This document shows, in pieces, positions 56,439-64,000 of a stretch of DNA of 64,000 nucleotides. The notes below the pieces were generated by a model. It did not search any database. It was not told the origin of the DNA and was given only the letters and a program-made list of their open reading frames with translations. Both the position numbers and the translations under genes were made by a program. The DNA is taken from positions 64,510,879-64,574,878 of the forward strand of contig CM054182.1 in the NCBI GenBank assembly GCA_028829895.1, in the 5' to 3' direction. Every line of letters starts with the position of its first letter. Within the stretch, counting starts at the first letter, position 1. This stretch comes from Sinotaia quadrata (Eukaryota > Mollusca > Gastropoda > Architaenioglossa > Viviparidae).

Positions 56439-58533
56439 CTGTGAAAAGAAAACAAAGTGTGAATAGTTTTTGTTAACAAAGCTAAAATATTCATAAGTGT
56501 TACAGATAATGAGTTATGGTTTCTCTATCTCTAATCAGACAAACTCTAATTCTAAATTTAAAGTTTTATTAGCAGCAACAAGAACTATTGCAATATGAAT
56601 ATGGTTATCAGTAAAAAAAAAGTAAATGGCAAGTTATCAATAAGTATAGTGTGAATGCACATGTTATTTTTCAAATAAGCACAGATGATTTATTTCATGC
56701 ATGCCGCAAAAATAAATAATAAACTTTCACTGTACCATGTATCTGTTATTCCATAAGAAACCCGAGGTTTATGTACAAATAGCAAATGATAATTCTAACA
56801 TATAATAAATATTCAAATATAAGTACCTTTGTAGTAGATGACTTTAAAAAAAAAAATAAATGACTAGGTTGGAACAGATGAATAACTTGAATTTTAATGG
56901 CAGTTTGCTTTCACTCTATCTTCCACTAATTCAAAAATCATATTTCATTACTTATCATTTTCTATTTTCATAAATAAATCAAAATCACTTCTGAGACTAA
57001 AGCCTAGACCAGAAAAATTGTCTGAGGTTTGAATTAATGTGTAAAGTACTTATAAAGGTTTTTGAACCTGACTCCTAAGTCAATTATTAGAACAATGGAT
57101 GTTAATGAAGAGAGATACAAGTTTTGCAAATAATTTATTGTTTACCGTTTATAATTTTATTTCTTTTAATATTACCAAGACAGTATATGTGAAATACTTA
57201 AAATGCAAATATTGCTGCATTAATTTAAAGCAAATGTCCAGAAGGTATTTATGCAAAGTGGAAGTGGGAGAGATTATGGGAAATGGGTGCTCTAGCGAGG
57301 AAAGAATTCAGACAATGACAATTGACATATAATAATACATTTCAAAAACTGTTTTGAGGTACTCTTTCTTTCTGCAATTTTGTTATTGTTTTGTTTTGTT
57401 ACAAATTTTGTTACTAATCATGCAGCAAAGATACCTGTCCTGCTGCAGTCTATATTTTCAATACCACCAAGAAAGTAAATATGCAGCTTGTAACATCTAT
57501 AACAGTATAAGAATACTTTCAGAAATTACTAATTACAGAATTTTGAATCATAAGCATCTCTGTGAACAAATATAAGAAAACATTTAAAAGAAATTAAACA
57601 TAAGCAGTATTATATTCAAGTTAAAAAATAAACAATGTTCCTTTCTCAGAACTTAAAATAATTGACAAAAGATTGGAGAATAACACAATTTTAAGCACAT
57701 TCAGTTTATATTATTAGATTCAATGGATGCTGATTTCCTGTTAATTGTTATTAATTTTAATCATTAATGAAAGGGACCCCATTGTGTTCATATCTGTACA
57801 ATACTTAATAGAGGAAGGAATTAGTATTTATATTTATTTTATGCTTGTATTTCATTGATTTCTTTACAGGCAGTGGGAGGAGGAAATATAAACGGTGACA
57901 CACTTTTAAAAGCAGGTTACATGTTGTGTAGTGTTGAAAGAGGATTAAAAAATGAAAAATCTCAAAAGTAGTGTCTGATATACTCTCAGACATCCACATA
58001 ATGTGCACTCTATAACATTTATATTAAAATCCATTATACTGAAGATTAGGAGTGAGATAATTTAAAAAAAAAAAAAGATAAAAATTAAGTCTAAGATTTT
58101 TAAAATGTGTAATTAAAATGTTGTTCTACTTATACAAGAGGGCAGTTTTGTCAATCCCTCATAAAAGCGAATAGGTTTAATTTATTTCTGAATAAGTGTT
58201 TTAACAAGTGTTTAGCCCATACATGAACAGTACTTAATAGTAGCCTAATGAATTATTTTGAGATCCTGTCAAAAGAAAACAAAAGGACGAGTGATACTGA
58301 ATCCAAATAAGTAGGCCTACTGAATAAAAGATTTTTTTAGAATTTATTCTTTTTTGCATTTCCCTTTAATATTTAAAATCTTTAACCTGAATAAACTTAA
58401 TCATATTTGAGAAAACAAAATAACAATAGACAAACCACAAAACTGGATCGTCCCTAAATATCATGTGACTGGATTGTTTTCACTTTTGGTTTAAGAACTT
58501 CTGCCGGACATTTGGGTGTTGCTTTCTCCTTAC
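56439..58533 (-). other. DNAJC13 intron 1
   Basis: About 2.1 kb of AT-rich sequence with homopolymer runs. I see no gene, clear tandem array or transposon end. Short open frames here lack any codon signal. Confidence 0.6.
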
Positions 58534-58690
58534 CTTCCTAATTAGCGTCCTTTTTGTAACAGTGAAATAAAAGCATTAATCAAAATGCTTTTTCTGGCAT
58601 TCTGACATCACTCTAAGACGTTTCGTGATGAAATGTAAAGACTGAAAAATATTTATCGCCTTCCTTTCAAACAGGAGGCTGCCATGTTGT
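58534..58690 (-). other. DNAJC13: DNAJC13 exon 1, probable 5' UTR
   Basis: A consensus donor (GTAAGG, read on the minus strand) lies directly below 58534, and coding exon 2 has an acceptor six bases before its ATG, so a non-coding first exon is required. The 5' end is a guess placed at the GC-richer block near 58690. The leader contains at least three short upstream ORFs. No transcript evidence is available. Confidence 0.5.
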
Positions 58691-58850
58691 GTTACTTCCG
58701 CTTAATGAGCCTGCGCAAGCCAACCCTCCCACTTCTCGCTCTTTCTCGCGAAGTTGTCTCCCCCAATTCAGCGAAATACCCGTACCTGGCAACCTGGGTA
58801 GCGTCCGTGACTCTCAGCCTGTCTAGGATGAAATGATAGTGGCAAAGTAA
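58690..58850. promoter_or_regulatory. Putative bidirectional promoter between DNAJC13 and the LRR gene
   Basis: This is the only GC-rich, CpG-containing block in tens of kilobases and it separates two diverging genes. Visible motif-like words: CGGAAGTAAC on the minus strand (ETS type), ACATGGC beside it (YY1-like), TGCGCAAGC (NRF1-like half site) and TCTCGCGAA (similar to the TCTCGCGAGA element). No TATA box is placed sensibly. These words are typical of housekeeping, TATA-less promoters; their use here is inferred. Confidence 0.55.
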
Positions 58851-59869
58851 GGACATTTGCTAGTTAGACTGTCCACTTGCATCCAGTAAGACATCGCATT
58901 TTCACAAATTTTACTTCCCCACCCCTCCACCCCGGTTAACATATATTTCATATCGTATTCCATTTAATGGCATCCATGGTATGATCCATTAGATTGGTTG
59001 GTGTTACTTATTTACTTCTTGGTTTTTATTAAAATAAAAATAAATAAACCACGCTGGCCTCTGCAATAAAATATCTTAATAAAGTTTTATAATACTGCAA
59101 AAACTGCTATTTGACGTACTAAAAGTTGTTATTGTAAAAGTTAAATACAAAAGCATTCTACAGTTATATAAAGTACAAGCAGAATTGTTGATTTTGTCTC
59201 ATTATAAAAATATATAATCTCTCTAAAAATCTACTCATGCATTGTGCGTGTACATATACTAATATAAACTACAGTTTAATATGAGAAAGGAATTTTTGAA
59301 GACAAAGAAACCAATTTTGGAAATAAGTTTTCTTTCTTAGTAATAACTAGACATGATTAATTCATTGATGACATATTGCAACATTTAGTGATAATAGTTG
59401 TAAGATGATTTTGAAGAATTTAATTTATATATATATAGAGAGATTTTTATTTAATAATTTTTTAAGCTAAGGTACTTAGGTTCATGCTTAAACTACAATC
59501 AAATTATGATACATAGATCACAGAGTTTTTAATATACAATACATTTTAAAAATATTTTTGCCGTCCTTTTGTCACTTTTAGTAGCAGAACAGCTTGTATC
59601 ATGGTTCACTGGATGTACTTTTACAGAATTTTTTCATTCATTATCAGATTTGAGATGTTTTCGACTCTCAGCAGCCTACTTAGTCAAACATACTCTTATG
59701 ATTGAGCAAAAAGTTATAGTTTCTTACAATCTTAGTTTACAGTTGTTAACTTGTGGAAATCATATTTAAAAAAATAAAATTCCCTTAAATCACAGTATTT
59801 TGACAGTTCATATTACAAAATATTTAATAAAACTATATATTACTGGAAATGTTAGGCTATGCTTTATAA

Positions 59870-60000
59870 TGGCAAGTGCAAGCCTGGCATGTGGGCCAGG
59901 TCCAGCCTACCAAATGATTTCATCCAACCCACATAAGGTACTAAAAATGTAATTAAATCAGGCCTGCCAAACATTTTATCACCATTTTTAGACTCACGTT
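59870..60000. mobile_element. hAT-like fragment
   Basis: GTGGGCCAGGTCCAGCCTAC, then ATGATTTCATCCAACCCAC, resembles the GCGGCCCGC...ATGATTTCATCCGGCCC ends found in many animal hAT elements. Decayed; no partner end. Confidence 0.35.
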
Positions 60001-60216
60001 TACCATATGCTTAGAAATTGTGGTGCCCATAGAGATATGCAGTCAGACAGTGTCTATTGTGGCTGAAGTCTTGCACAACAGTTGCTTTGTTTGATTCAAG
60101 ATTTATATAGCTTGAGTGTTAGCCATCTGAAGCACTGGTCACTGACTTCCAACCCCACATTTTCAATTTATAACCTAAGCAGATCCCAATATAGGGCTTG
60201 AAACCACAGAAAGGAG

Positions 60217-60219
<3 letters not shown>

Positions 60220-60284
<65 letters not shown>
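60220..60284. repeat. (CA)n microsatellite, about 32 units
   Basis: Pure run, the longest in the window. Confidence 0.97.
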
Positions 60285-60286
<2 letters not shown>

Positions 60287-61458
60287 AATAATGCTCCTTA
60301 TTTTGCAGTTTCTTCAATCGCTAGTAATATTATGCTCAATTTTTCATCTTAAGATGAATAGGGAAAGAAAAAATTCATTCTTATTTTGGCTATATCACTA
60401 ATCTTCTGATTTGTATCTGAAGCTTCAAGATTGTCCTGAAAAAGTCTTGTGATAGATTCCTAGTTTTTAACATTCATTTTTATTTATTTTATCTTTTCTT
60501 TGTTTGGGAACATGAATATCTTTTTTTTTATTGCTTTGTAAGCCAAAATTAATTTTTCCATTTATAAAGGGTTGGAGTTTGTTCATTTCATGTTTCAGTA
60601 ACTAAGGCAAAACTCAAAAGGAAACTTAGTCAAGTGAAAGATCAAGAGAAGAGAACTCCAGATCATGCATATATTTGTGAGCATGATAAAAGAAAGAAAT
60701 CCCACATATGTATATGATTAATTTTAAGTTGTTGTCAGAAGTTTAAGGAGTGAGCAGTTTGTAAACAAAATTAATGTTATTCTAGTTTTTAACATAGAAA
60801 ACAATGCCAAAGTCTTGCTGATGGATGAGACCACCACGTCAATGGCTCGTGAATTGAGAGATCAGCTAAAATGTTAACCCTGAGGATTGCTGATAACTCT
60901 CCTTTGTCATGTCTTCTACCTTCAAAATTAAAGTGTTCTTGTGATGCTGTTCCATGTCATCTCTTGATTTTGAGTACATTTGTCAAAGAAAAAGAAAAAA
61001 ATCTCACAGACACATTTTTTTTAGTTATTTTTTCCCCAATATTTATTAAGATTATGATTTTGAACTTCTGCACATCATCAAAATGACAAAGTGCTATTGA
61101 TTTATTTATTTCCATGGTGGTCTTTTACTCATCTTCATTGAGTCTTTAAAATTAAAATCTTGCAGGTGTCTGAGGGATTTGATATCACTTAATTGTTAAA
61201 CTTAAAGGTTCAAATCAAGACATATTTATTGAATTATATTCTTGATTTTTATACAGAAGCTTGGAAACAATCTCATTGTTAAGCTACTTGTGCAATTAAT
61301 GTCTTTCTAATTAGCTCTGTCTAATAGGTAATATACAATAAAATTATACTATATAGAACAGATTTATATAATATAAACAATTAAGATCAATTCAGGTTAG
61401 TCTTGTATAAATTGTGCATTTGTACCTGATATATATTAATTTAATAATTAATGTGCAG

Positions 61459-61725
61459 ATGACAGGAGAGCTCACAAAAATGCCTCTACCAGTGCCAGAA
61501 TTTTGGCTGAATGGAGAGTCAACAACTGGGTCTGACTTAATCAATGGACTAGACAGCTGTTTTGAGTTAGATGATGAGGAGTTGGATGTTTTCAACACGT
61601 TACACGTGATTGGAACCAAGGTATGCTCTGACCTCTCAGAAAAGAACTTGATACAAGTTCCTGAACAGATATTTACAGTGTTGGAGTTGAGATGTTTGTT
61701 TCTGGAAAACAACAAACTTACTGAG
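61459..61725 (+). CDS. LRR gene, first coding exon
   Basis: 89 codons from MTGELTKMPLPVPEFWLNGE to LFLENNKLTE. The first repeat is DLSEKNLIQVPEQIF. Donor GAG|GTGAGC. Confidence 0.85.
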
Positions 61726-64000
61726 GTGAGCATTATTAATACAAATTATTGGAAATTTAAAAGTGAATGTGTGTGTGTATGTGTGTGTGTGTGTTTGAAA
61801 GAGAGAGAAAAAGAGAATTGCTGAAAATATTGGACTTTAGGTAAATTATTATTTATCAGATGTGTGAAAAATATTCACAGGCTGCCAAACAGAATTTTTA
61901 TTGCCCGATTTGTATTTTACGTTATCACTTATTTGCAATGCAAACATTCCATATGTATATATAAATTAAATGTTAACTTCTAAAACATAGTTCATTGATT
62001 GCTAATAAGCAGATATTCTTAACAATCAAATGAAATTTATACTGATTTATATTTAGTATAATTAATGAATTCTTAGTGAATACCTCTCTCTCTTCCTCAC
62101 AACCTCTCTTCCCCCACAAATGTTTATTTATAGATTTGTCTTTTGTGACCACATGTTCTTATTCTGTGTACTGGTTCTTATTTTACTAATGTTTGTGCAC
62201 ACACATTGAAAACAGTGATAAATACTTCACTTTCTATGTGCAAAGTACCAATGCCTCATTAAAATGTTTGTGTATGCATGTGTAAGTGTTATGTATCTAT
62301 CCATCCATCCAGACCCACCCACCCATCCATCCATCCATCCATCCATCCATCTCACTGTATATGTCTATATATATTGTGTGTGGTGTGTGAACATATACAG
62401 GCGATATTTGAACAAGCCCATTTAAACAAAATTCTAACTTATCCATTTACTAGCGAAATTAATTAGACATGGATGAACCACCACCATATGACATATGACA
62501 TCACCGAGGTATTCCTCAGGTGTCATTTTTAATATATCTCATGCTCTTGTTCACTTTTGGGCCAACATACAATTCATTTACATACAAATTCTGACTTAAT
62601 AATAATATACAAAATCTAGTTATAAACATCTTTAAGGATGGAGCTTGTTCACAAACTAGAACTTACGTGTATATGTTTGCTTGTGTTTATAGGTACATGT
62701 GCATATAAGTATATATATATATATATTATATATATATAATGAAATAGTTTGTGTTGTTAGTTGTTTTAATTGGGTGGTAGGATGGTAGAGGGGAGACACT
62801 TCTTACACCAGTTTTACGAGAAAGATAGTTTTATGTAAAAGATAGGGCAATGGAGTGGGTGGGTGTGGTTTGAAATAGAATTTAGGGACTATCAGTATAT
62901 TACAATTGACCTGTTAATATGTTGTTTGGATTTTAAAATTTATTTATTTATTAATATGATGTAATGAAAATGTCATTAGTTCATTATAAAATATATTGAT
63001 AGATATTAAGCCAGCCTGGGGACAATTCGTTTTTGCATGTTTTTCTACAGATACCAGATTCTATTAGTCTACTGGAAAATTTGGAGGTTTTGGTGTTGTC
63101 GTGCAACATGCTCAAGACTGTTAACCGTTCCATTTTCCACCTACCAAAGCTTCAAATATTAGATCTCTCTAACAATGATATTGAGGAAATTTCAGCTGAA
63201 GTTTCTGGACTGCAATCGTTGACACAGCTTATTGTCAATGGTAACAAATTGGAGATGCTTCCTGGGTCTATTGGTTTCATGAGAGAATTGCAAGTTCTTG
63301 GAGTCAACGAAAATAGACTTCATGAAGTAATTTAACCATTAGAATTTTAGTGTTAAAAAAAAAATGTAAAGTACTTAATTTATAGTCTGCATCTTTAATT
63401 ACTGGTTTGAAATGTCAGGTAATTGTTACAGAGTACATCAACTCTGTTTTATTTAAAGTGTTTGCTCTCAGGGTTCAAAACTAATGGGCTGTTAGACATA
63501 CCAGCAGCAAAATTAAAAATTATTTAGAATACATATATGATTTTTACCAGAGGAGCTGATAGCATAGTGTCAATGATGGGATTATTTCTTTCACAATCTT
63601 TTCTCTCTTGACAGTTTATCCTTTTTCTCTCTGAATGTTGTATGTCTTTCTTTTCTTTATGTCACATCTTTTTTTCTTTATATCCTTTATCATTTTTCTT
63701 TTTTCATCGCATGTGTCTTTTCTTTCCTTATGTTTATATGTCTGAAACTTTAAGTTTATAGATTTTCACAGCTTCTTGAGTGGTTTTATAATAATCAGTT
63801 TAGATTACTTTTTAAAATAAATTATTTGCATTAATATATACTTCTTGCATTAAAAATATTTCCACAGATACCCGACAGCATAGCACAGCTACAGAAACTT
63901 GAAGTTTTGGGGCTTGAGAGGAACAAAATAGAGTTTCTAAATCCAGCTGTTTGCAAGTTAGAAAGTCTTAAGCGCTTGGGTCTCTCTGGCAATCAAATGA
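61459..64000 (+). CDS. Leucine-rich repeat protein, 5' part (three exons, continues past the window)
   Basis: Coding exons 61459-61725, 63051-63326 and 63868-64000+ join in phase 0. About 50 N-terminal residues contain an acidic stretch (FELDDEELDVFN), then repeats of 23 residues follow the intracellular LRR pattern (LxxLxLxxNxLxxIPxxI). No signal peptide or membrane segment appears in the visible 225 residues, so a cytoplasmic scaffold is likely, similar in repeat style to SHOC2 or plant PIRL proteins. I do not recognise the specific orthologue. The ATG at 61459 directly follows the acceptor; an upstream frame without splice support was not used. The gene is divergent from DNAJC13. Confidence 0.85.
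61726..63050 (+). other. LRR gene intron 2
   Basis: Contains a (TG)n run at 61768-61794, an (ATCC)n run at 62298-62352 and a TA-rich stretch at 62708-62742. No gene seen. Confidence 0.7.
63051..63326 (+). CDS. LRR gene, second coding exon
   Basis: Exactly 92 codons, four 23-residue repeats, starting IPDSISLLENLEVLVLSCNM and ending VNENRLHE. Acceptor TTTTCTACAG, donor GTAATT. Confidence 0.92.
63327..63867 (+). other. LRR gene intron 3
   Basis: AT-rich, with a long T/C-rich run at 63590-63730 (TTTCTTT.ATGTC words). No gene seen. Confidence 0.7.
63868..64000 (+). CDS. LRR gene, third coding exon (truncated by the window end)
   Basis: Starts IPDSIAQLQKLEVLGLERNK after acceptor TTTCCACAG, again at the same position in the repeat. 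Open to base 64000. Confidence 0.9.
   Translation, partial: MPDSIAQLQKLEVLGLERNKIEFLNPAVCKLESLKRLGLSGNQM

Larger units (their letters stand above)
58847..61458 (+). other. Putative first intron of the LRR gene
   Basis: A donor-like AAA|GTAAGG at 58846/58847 and an acceptor ATGTGCAG ending 61458 are consistent with one 2.6-kb intron after a non-coding exon that ends at 58846. Holds a hAT-like fragment (59870-60000) and a long (CA)n run. Confidence 0.45.

Noticed and set aside
61414..61458. Upstream extension of the LRR reading frame to an earlier ATG
   Set aside because: A good acceptor (ATGTGCAG) ends at 61458 and the extension (MHLYLIYINLIINVQ) looks like intron.

Overview
The window is animal nuclear DNA. 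It is AT-rich, with dozens of short GT-AG exons in long repeat-filled introns and no operons. Its main content is one very large gene on the minus strand. Protein similarity places it in Metazoa; the intron style and repeat load suggest a lophotrochozoan, perhaps a mollusc, but the species cannot be fixed from the sequence.

Positions 3756-58690 (minus strand) carry the DNAJC13/RME-8 orthologue, an endosomal J-domain co-chaperone. I could place one probable non-coding first exon and 52 coding exons whose splice phases agree from end to end. They give about 2,199 residues: an N-terminal PH-like lipid-binding region, long helical (armadillo-like) stretches, a GYF_2-like W-Y-F...G-P-Y segment, the central J domain with HPD at residues 1323-1325, and four IWN repeats. 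The last coding exon was not found and probably lies beyond base 1.

Positions 58690-58850 are a short GC-richer block that looks like a divergent CpG-type promoter. On the plus strand a leucine-rich-repeat gene begins, probably with a non-coding exon near 58846, a start codon at 61459, and three coding exons in view; it runs off the right edge.

The introns hold most of the sequence. Nearly every larger intron has its own minisatellite with a 20-95 bp unit that I do not see elsewhere in the window. Several arrays contain copies of the neighbouring exon-intron junction, so they multiply splice sites (exons 21, 28, 48 and 51 most clearly). There is also a 1.3 kb DNA transposon with perfect 34 bp inverted ends, a pogo/Tigger-like element, hAT-like ends, a 65 bp near-perfect hairpin, a possible solo LTR, and a 3 kb nested satellite at the left edge.

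Functionally the two genes share only their promoter region. DNAJC13 is expected to recruit Hsc70 to early endosomes to work with retromer, WASH and clathrin; the LRR protein is probably an intracellular scaffold of unknown role.
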